A stretch of DNA of 64,000 bases from Ahaetulla prasina (lineage: Eukaryota > Chordata > Lepidosauria > Squamata > Colubridae): the NCBI RefSeq assembly GCF_028640845.1, contig NC_080546.1, positions 76,077,551-76,141,550 of the forward strand, read 5' to 3'. The translations under genes and the position numbers were made by a program. Position 1 is the first letter of the stretch. Each line of letters opens with the position of its first letter. The notes beneath the pieces are model-generated. The model was not told where the DNA came from. It ran no database searches and saw only the letters and a program-made list of their open reading frames with translations. Below are positions 20,713 through 31,586 of the stretch, piece by piece.

Positions 20713-21187
20713 GAGAGACAGAGATTTGACCTGCTGATGCAATACCCACAACTACTTATTTCCCTTGAAAATAGAGTAGGGAATATGGGAAGTGACCAGA
20801 TTTAGCAGATAGAGGCTTTTTTTTTTTTAGTATTCTCAGCTTATTTTGTGAAAATATGGAACTGCTACATCAGAACTTAACAAGCAGCTAGAAAAAGAGA
20901 GCAGAGAAAGTGGTGGGATTCAACCCATTTAGCAACTGGTCTGTCAAAAATGTGAGTGTGCTCGCATGCGTGTGTGCATGGCTTCCACACATGCGCAGCT
21001 TATGCAAGTGCATGCACAGCTTCTGCACATGTACAGCTTCCTCCACGCGGTAAGGCTTGACCAAGGCCTGCTCCCCTCCATCTCTGCTCTCCAGGGCAGC
21101 CGCTGCTTCTCTCTGCTGCTGCTCTTGCTGGGAGAGAGTCTTATGCAATTTGGCAGCTGTGAGCTGCCACTTTCCTCTAAGTCCTAT

Positions 21188-21768
21188 TGTTGTGTCTCAT
21201 CCGATCTCACCACCACAGCCGGGGTCTGCTTATCTGCTTCCGAACACTGAAGAATGTCCTAGCATGCCTCCTGGCCCCAGCCCTGGCTCCATGCCCAGAC
21301 AGGCTGAGGAGGGGGCATCTCCCAGCCCCAGCCCTGGCTCCATGCCCAGACAGGCTGAAGAAAAGCAAGTATCTCCAGCCCCCAGCTCTGGCTCCATGCC
21401 CAGGCAAACGGAGCAACTAGACCCCTCCCCCTCCTCCACAGCATGTGAGCCTGAGGAAGGTTTATTACCAACAGCTGCCGATTGGAGTGACCCTCGCTTC
21501 AGAAGAATTGATAGGCGGCGGCGTCAGAAGGAAGGGAGGGGCAGGCCTGGATAAGTGCTGAGTCATGGAGCCACACCCCATGGCCTATATAAAGGATCTG
21601 CTTTCTGGCATTCTCTGAGTCAGGCAAAGTCTAAACATATCTTGCTGAAGTCACTTTCTGGTCTCCTGCTTGCCCTGAGGACTTTGCTAGGACTTTGGCA
21701 GAGCTGCAGAGGCACACCTGATTCGGATTTCCCTGACCCGGCCGTCAGCGGAGGAGTGGGACACGACA
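21188..21768 (+). mobile_element. Solo LTR (581 bp), TGTTGTG family, subfamily 2
   Basis: TGTTGTGTCTC to GGGACACGACA, flanked by a perfect 5-bp duplication CCTAT (21183-21187, 21769-21773). It has TGAGTCA at 21559-21565 and TATATAAA at 21586-21593. Close relatives are at 37481-38053 and 38244-38768. Confidence 0.93.
21189..21554 (+). CDS. Open frame inside solo LTR with GSMPRQ repeats
   Basis: About 121 residues are open from the LTR start (the frame also runs on upstream into the host MITE by chance). It contains three imperfect repeats of an 18-19 residue unit with the core PSPGSMPRQ(A/T)E, then LLPTAADWSDPRFRRIDRRR and a GRGRPG end. The repeat units keep the frame (multiples of 3 bp). It aligns with the 37485 and 38764 (minus) frames, and in its basic end with subfamily 1. 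Unknown function; inferred U3-encoded C-terminal part of a retrotransposon protein. Confidence 0.4.
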   Translation, partial: VVSHPISPPQPGSAYLLPNTEECPSMPPGPSPGSMPRQAEEGASPSPSPGSMPRQAEEKQVSPAPSSGSMPRQTEQLDPSPSSTACEPEEGLLPTAADWSDPRFRRIDRRRRQKEGRGRPG

Positions 21769-22252
21769 CCTATCTGGACTTAGATAGAGGGAGAGAAGCA
21801 GCAGCCATGTTGAATGCTGTTTTTCTCAGCTATGGAGGGAAGCAGTTGCTGACCCAGAGAGCACATGGAGAGTCTCTGCGAGTGACCAAGGCTCGGCAAG
21901 GGATGGAAGAAGCGGCTGCAAGATCTCCACTGCAGCGCTTTCCGGATGGGACTTCTTTCAGGTAAGAAGAACCATCCAGTCTGTTCCCAAATCAAATAAA
22001 TTGCTTCGGCCTGCCGGGGAGCCTAGTTTGAGGCCAGAGAGGGGGCAGCAGGGTGGAGGCCCAGGGCAAGGCTGGAGCCGGGGAATGGTGCATTCCTCAA
22101 CCCGGCAAAGGGTGAGTGGGCAGAGGCTCTGAGGCAAGGCTGGAGCCAGAGAATGGCATGTATCTGGGCCCTGACCTGAGGCAAAAGTGAGCAGGTGGTA
22201 TGCTTACCTTTGGCATGGGTAGCTGGGCCATGTGGGAAGATAATATATAGGG

Positions 22253-22282
22253 CAGGGCAGGGCAGGGCAGGCAGGGCCAGAC
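22253..22282 (+). repeat. (GGGCA)n microsatellite
   Basis: About six units of GGGCA, partly irregular, inside the hAT element. Confidence 0.85.
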
Positions 22283-22480
22283 GGTGGTTTATTTTGCCGG
22301 TTCTCCGAACTGTGCAAAATCTAACAAATGGTTCACTTGAACCAATCTGAACCAGCTGAATCCCACCCCTGAGTAGAGATGTGAAGAGAAGCTACAGTGG
22401 AGACATTCAGAGCTTTAAGGCTGCATTTATTTGTTCTACATTTTTATCCCAACTTTCCTTATTCCAATTGCATCAAACAG

Positions 22481-22806
22481 AGAATAGAATAGAATAGAAT
22501 TTTATTGGCCAAGTGTGATTGGACACACAAGGAATTTGTTTTGGTGCATATGCTCTCAGTGTACATAAAAGAAAAAGGAAAGAAAAAAAATACATCAAAG
22601 GTACAACATTTTAATCCTTAATGATAGCGACAAAAAGTTACAGTCATACAGTCATAAGTGGAAAGAGATTGGTGATGAAAATGATGAGAAGATTAATAGT
22701 AGTGTAGATTTAGTAAATAGTTTGACAGTGTTGAGGGAATTATTTGTTTAGCAGAGTGATGACGTTTGGGAAAAAACTGTTCTTGTGTCTAATTGTTCTG
22801 GTGTGC
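22481..22806 (-). mobile_element. L3/CR1 (Snake1-type) 3' UTR
   Basis: (AGAAT)n, then TTTTATTGGCCAAGTGTGAT, the reverse complement of the tail at 17950-17996. It continues through CAGTCATACAGTCATAAGTG to TTGTTTAGCAGAGTGATG and a few coding codons. 5'-truncated. Confidence 0.9.
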
Positions 22807-22854
22807 AATACTCAATAATGTATGACAGGACAGGACAACAATTGGGCTAAAACA

Positions 22855-23215
22855 TTACAGGTTGTCCTTGACATACAACTATAATGGAACCTTCCCATTA
22901 CGGTCATATTGCATAATGGCCATAAATTACGTTGGTCATGTAAACAACCAGATTTTATTACCGTTTTGTGAGTGTGGTTTTGCCATGAATCAGAAGTAAG
23001 TCTTGGTTTTCTGCAAAAGCATCGTCCAATGCAGTCAGGTGGGGCCAAGCATGCAAACTTAAGTCATGTGACCACGGAGGGGCCCCAACCATCACAATTT
23101 TAAATGTGGGTCATAAGTGCCCTTTTTGTGTCAGTCTTAACTTTGAATGATTGGTTATAATTTGAACTGACTGGTTGCAAAATGAGAATAACTTTTTGAC
23201 ACATCTATAAGAGAT
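22855..23215. mobile_element. Family D DNA repeat (unclassified)
   Basis: TTACAGGTTGTCCTTGACAT at the left, with internal TTACGGTCATATTGCATAAT and GGTCATAAGTGCCC, matches the general layout of the copies at 38775, 45222 and 53862. Transposon class not certain (possibly Tc1/mariner-like). Confidence 0.5.
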
Positions 23216-23227
23216 AAATGCCACGAG

Positions 23228-23597
23228 TGTCAAGGTTCCAGAAAAACCTCTTCTGCATAAAAAAACTCAGAAGCCATTGTCTTTCAGAGTTCTTTACTAG
23301 CATAAGGAAACTGGCACACGATGAGTGAAATTCCAAAACTGAAACTTCCGGATTCTTTCCCCAGTTATACAAACCCCAAGAGTCCTACCCCCCTAACCCC
23401 TTTGCTGGTCACATGGTCCCACGTTCTCCCAGTTCATTTGAATATCTTCTCGCCACTCCTCCTGCAGATGTGAACGCAATCCGACCTTGACCGCTTGAAG
23501 AATGTTATCATACCCCTCAACCCCCCTTCTTCCCCTCAGGGGAAAAATGTGGCAGCGTCTGGAACCCTAAAGCCTAGTATGGTTTCCAGGCCTGACA
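23228..23597 (-). mobile_element. Solo LTR (370 bp), separate family
   Basis: TGTCAAGGTTCCAG to CCAGGCCTGACA, flanked by a perfect 5-bp duplication ACGAG (23223-23227, 23598-23602). The inverted ends TGTCA.../...TGACA are visible. Minus orientation is inferred from TTATA-type and polyadenylation-like signals and is uncertain. Unlike the TGTTGTG family it has no long internal frame. Confidence 0.85.
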
Positions 23598-23602
23598 ACG
23601 AG

Positions 23603-24588
23603 ATCACTAGTAGGGAGAGCTGGTTACTTGAATTCACCCAAAGTATTCAGATGTTTTCTACGGCTTCTGCTCTGTAAGAGTGATACTGCTTTGATTTTCA
23701 AGAATCAAAGATAGATTGCAAGTTATCCTTCTCTATTGTTCCGTTCAGATTAGAGGAAGCCACTTTTTTAAAAAAGAGTTTTTTCATGGAAAAGATTTAT
23801 GCTGCCATGTAGGTTCTCCTTAATGACAACAACAGCATCATCCAAATATATAGCATTAGAAAAATCTGCAATGCAGTCCAGAGGCTGCCTTGGAAGGTAA
23901 GCTTGGACAGGTACTAATGAAGTACATGATGCACCATTGTATAGTGCCATCACCATTATTGAATGAATTTGGTTTCAGGTTTCATAATATAAACTTTTGT
24001 ATGATCTGCCTCTATATTTTATTCGTTAGAATTGATTAGACAATGGGGCAACATAATACAAATGATTTTATTCCTTTCAGATCAAAAAGGAAGAGGATCT
24101 AATTATAGAGTTTTGCATGAAGTCTCTAACAAAGCCATGCTATTCAAACATCAGGCAAGAGGCAATGGCAGGAATATTAAAGATCTTGTCCAACTCCTCA
24201 TCCAGTAGAGCTTCTGCTGCCATCAACATCACAATACAAGCCCAACGTATTTTTTTGTTGATGTAAGTAGCAGATATTGCCGAACAAACACTGCTGATCT
24301 TTCAAGAGCCATTAGGTTCCATAATTGCTTGAATTCCTACTAAAATTTGTGTGATGATCAAAGCTAATTATGAGTGGTATTGCTGAATGACAGCCATCAA
24401 CCTTTCCTTAATCACTGGTACTGAGCCAACATTATTTCCTAGTAAAGTGTGGCTTGCATACTGTTGGTGAGTATGTAGAGGTGGAAAAAAAAATCTTTTG
24501 ATGTACCACAATAATGGCACATTCGCTAGATGACAAAGATTACAGATCCACAGAAAATATATTTGGAAATTCAAGTCTTTGATGATTT
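23603..24588. other. No recognised feature
   Basis: No supported gene or repeat in this stretch. Confidence 0.5.
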
Positions 24589-24596
24589 GCTTACAT

Positions 24597-25115
24597 CAGG
24601 GGTAGTCAACCTTTTTATACCTACCGCCCACTTTTGTATCTCTGTTAGTAGTAAAATTTTCTAACCACCCACTGGTTCCACAGTAATGTGCTGTGTGTCA
24701 TCTGTGCATGCCTCTCGCGCATTGTGGATTGGGTTTGGGGGGGGGGGCACCGGCTACCAGCTCTGCTTGTCTGTTACAGCTGGGTGGTGTGGGGGGAGAT
24801 GCACGAGCTATTGTGGGATGAGGCTCTTTTGTTTGCGGTCGTACTATAGAGCCATTTAGTTTCACTTACATAACGTGAACTAAACTTATGCGTGGGAGAT
24901 ACAAATAGTATATTTTCAGAAATTTAAATTGTCACGGGGAATTTTATGAAAAGCTAATGAAAATGTTTTTAAATAATGCTATGAATTTTTTTAAAAAATT
25001 CAATTAAATTAAAAAAAAAAGGAAAGTGCTTCAGTATTGGACAAAACCCCTACCGCCCACCATGAAAGCTGGAACGCCCACTAGTGGGCGGTAGGGACCA
25101 GGTTGACTACCACTG
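24597..25115 (-). mobile_element. hAT non-autonomous element (about 519 bp)
   Basis: The ends CAGGGGTAGTCAACC and GGTTGACTACCACTG are inverted. The flanking 8-mers GCTTACAT and GTTTACAC differ by two transitions. The second copy, 59045-59553, lies in the opposite orientation and shares the whole sequence, for example CCCACTAGTGGGCG and TTTCACTTACATAACGTGAA. Confidence 0.9.
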
Positions 25116-25123
25116 GTTTACAC

Positions 25124-26097
25124 GTTTAGAAAAAACAATGAGTTCTGTTCAAGATATATCAAATTATTGAAGTGCTTCTGATTTCTAATATTGAAGTGTT
25201 CATTTTTGTCAGGAGGGTTCTTTGATGAGATAGAGAGCACTGGAAATGCTTGGTTAGTTGAGCAAATTCTTTTATTGGAGGTATGCTCGCTTCTGCGAGC
25301 AGGTGCAACAGAGTTTGGTAAATCTGCTCATTTATGTACAGGATGCTGATCCAGAAGCTAGAGAAGTAAGAAATATGCTTATTCTGATTACAGTGAATTC
25401 TCACTTCAGTGTGGGCTGGAACGGATCATAACATGGTAGAATAAGTGAAAAATCGGAGAAATACAGGTGTGCAATCTTGATTATATTTGCTGTGTCTGTG
25501 TGGGATCTGATAATAGCTTTCCTATGTAATGAAGCTGCACAAGTCGCAAGCAGTTTTCTTAAGGGTCAGTTCTTAAGATTCTGAACAGTCACATAAATGT
25601 CAGGAATCAGTGAGAGGAATGTGAACTTTAAAACCAAGATAAATAACTCCCTATTTTCTTCTGCTGTGGCACAATTAATTTCTGTTACTTGTAAGTTCTT
25701 ATGAACTTTCCATAAAGTTTACTATGTATGTGCACTGTGCTCCTGACATTTTGAGAATTTTTTTTGTTCTGTTTTTTTCCCCTCCATTGCGTGATAATCT
25801 CGAAATTGAAAAGCAGGCATGCTGCAAAGAGAAGCATACATGTTCATGAATCACTAGGGGGCAAACATGCACAATAATTAATATGCTAGTATATGCACAT
25901 ATTTAGATATGTACTCTACATAGTTGTTGTCTTGATCAAGCACCATAGAATTTAAAAAAATATGAAAGATATATATGAAAATATATGAAAGATATATTTT
26001 TGAAGTGTTCTAAACACTTAAGCCTGGATTCTATATGCATCTAGATTTAGAGGAGGAAAACAAGAAAAAAAAACAGTTTTTGGACTCTGTGTCGTGG
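25124..26097. other. No recognised feature
   Basis: AT-rich sequence with no supported gene or repeat. Confidence 0.5.
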
Positions 26098-26362
26098 TTT
26101 TTTTTTTTTAATTTGCATTTATATCCTGCCCTTCTCTGAAGACTCAGGGCGGCTTCTACTATGTTAGCAATAGTCTTCATCCTATTTGTATATTATATAC
26201 AAAGTCAACTTATTGCCCCCAACAATCTGGGTCCTCATTTTACCTACCTTATAAAGGATGGAAGGCTGAGTCAACCTTGGGCCTGGTGGGACTAGAACCT
26301 GCAGTAATTGCAAGCAGCTGTGTTAATAACCGACTGTCTTAACAGTCTGAGCCACCAGAGGC
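26098..26362 (-). mobile_element. tRNA-derived SINE (family 2, L2-type tail)
   Basis: On the minus strand: head GGTGGCTCAGACTGTTAAGA, box B region GGTTCTAGTCCC, a body shared with SINE family 1, and the tail GCCGCCCTGAGTCTTCAGAG then GGATATAAATGC and poly-A. Copies occur at 54147 and 55143. Confidence 0.85.
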
Positions 26363-26690
26363 CCAGATTGTGCAGGCCAAAACAGGCCCGTTTTTGGCCT
26401 CCTGAACCCTCTGTGTATCCTGTTTTCACCATAAATGTGCCCATTTTTGGCCTTCACAGTGCTTCTGGGGGCGGGGGGGGGGGCAAAAATGAGATGAGCA
26501 GAGGGTTCGGGAGGCCCAGTTATGGTGAAAACAGGACATGCAGAGCACTGCAGAGTGCTTCTGGGGGCCCGGGTGGCGAAAACATGACATGCGGCGGGTT
26601 CAGGAGGCCAAAAACAGGCCAGTATTCAGTCTATAAGATGCACCAAAATTTTCACCCACTTTTAGGGGTGAAGATGAAAGATGAAAAATA
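26363..26690. mobile_element. Probable DNA-transposon fragment, GC-rich
   Basis: It has internally repeated phrases (GAGGCC/GGCCAAAA-type, GTGCTTCTGGGGGC twice at about 26460 and 26560) and ends with CTATAAGATGCACCAAAATT. That looks like the edge of a common squamate MITE with TATAAGA-CGCACC motifs. Boundaries unclear. Confidence 0.35.
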
Positions 26691-27093
26691 TGTACACTTA
26701 AGTTGCAGAAATTTCTGATTAATTAAATGATCCATCTTTCCTTAGCTTTTTATGCATATTCCTTCTCATCCAAGAAGCTTCTTCAGTTCTGACTAACTAA
26801 AGGGGAATTGAAGGAGTTATATTCTTTGCAGCATTCTGAGTGTCAGGTGTTAGCAGTCTGGGAGTCCTTGAAGCCTTTTGGGGGCTTATCTGTTTCTTCA
26901 GAGTCACCTGAATCAGAGTGTAAATGGATGTGGACTCTTCTTGGAACTGCCGAAAGCATTGCATTGTGAACAGAAGACACGTGGGGTTGTATCCCACCCT
27001 TTTTGTTGAGGGAAGGCTTTTAATATAGATAGCCTCTTTGAATCTTCTTTGAAAGCAGAGGTCCTCTCTGTCCAGAATGTGAACCTTTTACTG

Positions 27094-27368
27094 CAGAGGT
27101 GGGCTTCAGCAGGTTCTGACCAGTTCTGGAGAACCGGTAGCGAAAACTTTGAGTAGTTCAGAGAACCAGTAATAAAAATTCTGACTGGCCCCGCCCCCAT
27201 CTATTCTCTGCCTCCCGAGTCCCAGCTGATCAGGAGGAAATGGGGATTTTGCAGTAACCTTCCTCTGGAGTGGGGAGGGAATGGAGATTTTACAGTATCC
27301 TTCCCCTGCCACACCCACCAAGCCACACCCACAGAACCGGTAGTAGAAAAATTTGAAACCCATCACTG
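27094..27368 (-). mobile_element. hAT-M1 element
   Basis: CAGAGGTGGGCTTCAGC to AAACCCATCACTG, flanked by TTTTACTG and CTTTACTG (7 of 8). It is the reverse orientation of the 1668 copy, with two of the internal units. Confidence 0.9.
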
Positions 27369-27572
27369 CTTTACTGCCCTGAAAAGTATGACCCTCTTCT
27401 TTCGGATGCAGATGAACTGCTGACTCCTGTCCTGAGGAGTTTGTTCATTTGTGCATTTGTGATGGGGTTGTTTTGTTTCCTTAATGTACAGACACGTATG
27501 TATGACACGTGCAGACTTAACAAAAACTAACACCATAGGAAACAGAATTTGGAATGTAAGTCAAGATAAACA

Positions 27573-27982
27573 AGAATAGAATAGAATAGAATAACAGAGT
27601 TGGAAGGGACCTTGGAGGCCTTCTAGTCCAACCCCCTGCTTAGAGGCAGGAAACCCTACACCACTTCAGACAAATGGTTATCCAACGTCTTCTAAAAAAT
27701 TCCAGTGTTGGAGCATTCACAACTTCTGGAGGCAAGTTGTTCCATTGATTAATTGTTCTAACTGTCAGAAAATTTCTCCTTAGTTCTAAGTTGCTTCTCT
27801 CCTTGATTAGTTTCCACCCATTGCTTCTTGTCCTACCTTCAGGTGCTTTGGAGAATAGTTTGACTCCCTCTTCTTTGTGGCAACCCCTGAGATATTGGAA
27901 GACCGCTATCATGTCTCCCCTAGTCCTTCTTTTCATTAAACTAGACATACCCAGTTCCTGCAACCATTCTTCATAGGTTTTA
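27573..27982 (-). mobile_element. CR1 LINE 3' end
   Basis: (AGAAT)n tail, then AGAGTTGGAAGGGACCTTGG, the reverse complement of the classical CR1 3' end. The minus frame 27963-27640 gives [29 protein letters not shown] and TVRTINQWNNLPPEVVNA, the RT C terminus. Confidence 0.9.
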
Positions 27983-28560
27983 AAAAATGTTAAGAGAACA
28001 CCTATCCACTTTGGACAAGTTCAAATTGCCAGAAGGAAATGGATTACATTCCAGAGTTCTGAAAGAGCTGGCAAATGTGATCTTGGAACCACTGAACATA
28101 GTCTTTCAGTCCTTTTGGAAGCACAGTGGGATTACCAGAGGACTAGAAAAAATGCTGTTGTGGTTCCAACCTACAATAAGGGGAGGCAGTGAATTCGGGG
28201 AAACTACAGGGTAATCAATATGACATCAATATCTGAAAATCTGGGAAAAGTTAACCAAGCAGTCCTTTTGTAAATCATGTAGAAATGAACAAGACAGTTA
28301 AAGGTTTTGTCAACAACAGGTCATGCCCTAGAAATCTTATTGCCTTCTTTGACAAAGTGACTAAATTAGCGGATAAGGGAAACACTCTAGGACAGGGGTC
28401 TCCAACCTTGGGAACTTTAAGACTCGTGAACTTCAACTCCCAGAATTCCTTAGCCAGCTTTGCTGACTGAGGAATTCTGGGAGTTGAAGTCCACGAGTCT
28501 TAAAGTTCCCAAGGTTGGGGATCCCTGCTCTGGGAGATGATCAATTATGAAAACTGAAGG
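27983..28560 (+). mobile_element. CR1 LINE RT fragment, inverted relative to its neighbour
   Basis: Plus-strand peptides LREHLSTLDKFKLPEGNGLH, VLKELANVILEPLN and, further on, NRSCPRNLIAFFDKVTKLAD are CR1 RT palm segments. They sit head-to-head with the 27573-27982 fragment. A hAT MITE interrupts it at 28393-28527. Frameshifts are present. Confidence 0.8.
28393..28527. mobile_element. Palindromic hAT MITE (135 bp)
   Basis: An almost perfect inverted repeat: arms of about 57 bp from CAGGGGTCTCCAACCTTGGG to its mirror CCCAAGGTTGGGGATCCCTG, around a loop of about 19 bp. The flanking 8-mers are CTCTAGGA and CTCTGGGA (7 of 8). Confidence 0.95.
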
Positions 28561-29440
28561 TCATTGTATATTATAAAAATAATAGCATAGAAATAATTGA
28601 ATTCACAGCAAAATATTTTTACAAAGTTAAAATAAGATCTAGTCAGTTGGTTAAACTGAGTTGTTTTTGTTAAGCTAAGGCATATATCCAGTTTTTGACA
28701 AAGGGCATGGTCACAAATGTGACCTTATCAACCCCAGAATTTTTATATTTGAACACTTTCAGGATCTTAGGGGCCAGTGTGTGAGAGAATTTTTTAAAAA
28801 GCAGTAGAAGATCTTCAATGGTTTTTGAAAGGCTCTGCTTTTCAATCTGTCTTCTATTCTTTACCTATTCTGGAAATAAATGTCATATGGAATATTGCTG
28901 ACTATTTTTTTGGGGTGTGTGTGAAATTTCACTACATTTAATATTAGAGAGGAGTTCATGTCTTTGTCAGCAATGGGTGACATTAGCAAAGAAATAATGA
29001 TTTTTGAAAAAGTGTTGCTGACAAAACCAAGTTGTGTGGTTATGATTGCAAAATCCAATGTTTTTAGTAGCAAAGGACTGCTAAGCTATTTTTGGCTGTC
29101 AAAGAGACTTTTGTTATTGTTGTTAAGAAAAAAAATCCAGTCTTGCCTAGATTCAGATAAATTGGTATAATGTCACTATGTCATTCATTAGGAGTTTTCC
29201 AAACACTCTTGAGGATTAAAGCAATCATTTTACTATAAGAACCATGCAGTACATTTCCCAATGGCAGGGCATTAGGTAGCAATCAATTCAAGACACCCTT
29301 AAATGACATCTGCTGAAGAACTGAGAAACAAACTCAAAGTATTTAACCACATACCTATGTTACCTCTCAATAATCCAAAGTGGTTGTGGGACCTAGATAT
29401 CAATGAGCTAAGATCACAGGCTGCAAAATATCAGTTAATT
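28561..29440. other. No recognised feature
   Basis: AT-rich sequence with no supported gene or repeat. Confidence 0.5.
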
Positions 29441-29449
29441 ACTTACAAC

Positions 29450-29925
29450 AAGAGAGATAATTTGGTCTAGTGGTTAAGGCACCAGATTTGAAAGCACACC
29501 TAGTGAGTTTTAGTCTGGCCTTAAGCTTTGAGCAGCCTTCTGAATCTCCGCACATCAGGGAAGAGATGTGTCTCTTGTTTGGAGACAGTTGCTTAGATGT
29601 TGCACTAAAGTCCTGTCGCCATTTTGTCGTTTGAATGTGCTGCCCGCCTCCCCGTAGCACATCAGCCAATCAGCATGCAGGATGCACATTCCACACTACA
29701 CATAGCTGAAAGTTGAGAGGTTTGCGCATTGGCCCATCTGCAACCATCTACAACCTATGCTTACACATCAAACCCTTTGTGGTGTAAGTATGTGTCAACA
29801 CCTACACACAGTTGTGGACAAGTCTAAATCAAGCTTTAGGCATGAAAGCCAGCTGTGTGACTTTGGTCCAACCACTCCCTCAGCCCATAACATCAGGCTT
29901 AGGCAACAAGCTAATCAATCAATTC
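29450..29925 (+). mobile_element. Possible split tRNA-derived SINE
   Basis: GGTCTAGTGGTTAAGGCACC at 29464 looks like a tRNA-type box A. GGCATGAAAGCCAGCTGTGT and CCACTCCCTCAGCCCAT at 29840-29885 look like the body of the same SINE type as 6216. About 320 bp of unidentified sequence lies between, perhaps an insertion bounded by AGCTTT repeats. Confidence 0.4.
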
Positions 29926-30039
29926 TTGTTGCATCAACACTCAAGTGAAGAATTGAATGGAAAAAATGGATTGATTATTTACAAAACAGATATCAGATTA
30001 AGAAATATCAGATTGCCTTTGAATAATTAGAAAGTATTA

Positions 30040-30250
30040 TTTTATGTAATGTGGGGGTTGGGAAATGAAAAGATCTGGATGAGGTTAATTGGATTAGAAG
30101 AGAAAATTTTACTCTATGTTTGGTTTATGTATAACAATACCTTGTGATTGACCCGGGAAGCAGGGGGAGGGAGGGGAAGGGGTTTTGTGGGGGAGGGGAA
30201 AAAGGGAAATGTTTTTGTTTGTTAAAACTTTTTCAATTAAAAAAAACACT
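30040..30250 (+). mobile_element. L1 3' UTR
   Basis: A purine- and G-rich tract (GGGAAGCAGGGGGAGGGAGG region) runs into AAAACTTTTTCAATTAAAAA. It is the plus-strand equivalent of the L1 3' UTR at 16800-16990. Confidence 0.7.
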
Positions 30251-31010
30251 CAAGTGAAGCAAAAAACAAAACTCCTCAACCTTGGCCTCTACAGTAGTAA
30301 AATACTCAACATGGAAGAACAAAGTAAGAAGTTCTGAGGTAATGTTACAAAGATGGCAAACATTGTTGGTAGAAAACAAAAACAAGCACTTTTTCTATTG
30401 TTTAAGAATTGAAACGAAGATAACAGAAAGGAAGATGAAGAATTGTGCAAACTTACTGAAGTAAACAAATGAGCAAAATAAAATCTACAAATGCAAGAAA
30501 TGAAATTAGGCCTGTGTTGCTACACCTTTCAATATGGAAGCTAACTACCCCAAAAACTATTTATCCAAACATCTGCAAAATTACAAAATACCAGGGAAAC
30601 ATGCCGTAGCTTTACAAATTATGTGTAAATGCTGAATGAATGCTAATATTCTGCAATGGCTTGTTCGAAATATGTATACCCAAAGTAACTTTTCTCAAAG
30701 TTCAGTGTTTCCAGAATAATTCAAAGCTATTTGCTGTGGGAATAATGCCTCCAGTATCAAACGTTATTCTGAGGCTATCTCTTTAAAATGAGACCACAAA
30801 CATAATATTATAGGATAGCAGAAAGTGGAGTAGAAAGGAAAGTGAATCTCACACAACAGCAAATGGTACACTGAAGATCAAAGCCCTATTGATTTTGGCT
30901 ACTGGAATGTGGCCAATGAAAAATTAACCAGAATGAATTTTGTCTATCAGCTGGGGGGGGGGGGACAGGATGGGACAGGACTATATATTAAATAGCATAT
31001 CCTTCCCTCA
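30251..31010. other. No recognised feature
   Basis: AT-rich sequence; only a poly-G run near 30953-30963. No supported gene or repeat. Confidence 0.5.
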
Positions 31011-31185
31011 GATCGATGGCCACTAGCTACTTTCCGCCAAAGCAAGAACAGTAACCAGAAAGCAAGCAAGAACAATGAGAACAATTAATCAGTGGAACGG
31101 TTTGCCTTCAGATGTTGTGGCTTCTCCATTACTGGAGGTTTCTAAAAAACAGATTGGACAGCCATTTGTCCATAATGGTATAAGG

Positions 31186-31578
31186 CAGTGATGGCTAACT
31201 TTTTTTCCTGTTGCATGCCAAAAGCAGGGGGAGCACGGAGGGGTTGCGCGCACACATGCCCACACCCATAATTCAATGTACCCCACCTGCCCATGCATGC
31301 GACCCCCCCACGTGACCCCCGCTTTTGGCACGTGATGGCACGGTGGGCCTGCTAGGTCCATTTTTCACCCTCCTCAGGCTCCAGAGCCTTTCTAGGAGCC
31401 TGGGGAGGGCAAAAACGGCCTTCCCCACTCCACAGGAGGTCTTCCGGAGGCTGGAAACAGCCTGTTTCCCTACTTCTGGTGAGCCCAGAAGGTCCAAAAA
31501 CAGAGCTGAGCTCGCCTGCCCACCAATATGGCTCCGAGTGCCACCTGTGGCACCTGTGTCATAGGTTCGCCATCACGG
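31186..31578. mobile_element. hAT non-autonomous element, left of a tandem pair
   Basis: CAGTGATGGCTAAC to GGTTCGCCATCACGG, flanked by GTATAAGG (31178-31185) and GTATAGGG (31579-31586). The core is GC-rich with GTGCCACCTGTGGCAC. Confidence 0.85.
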
Positions 31579-31586
31579 GTATAGGG

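Larger units (their letters stand above)
20908..22371. mobile_element. hAT non-autonomous element split by a solo LTR
   Basis: The inverted ends AAGTGGTGGGATTCAACC (20908) and GCTGAATCCCACCCCTG (to 22371) are flanked by 8-mers AGCAGAGA and AGTAGAGA (7 of 8). Without the LTR at 21188-21768 the element is about 880 bp. The interior has CpG-rich blocks and a (GGGCA)n run at 22253-22282. Confidence 0.8.

Noticed and set aside
29464..29484. tRNA gene from a GGTCTAGTGGTTAAGGC-type box A
   Set aside because: No complete cloverleaf follows; it fits a SINE head.
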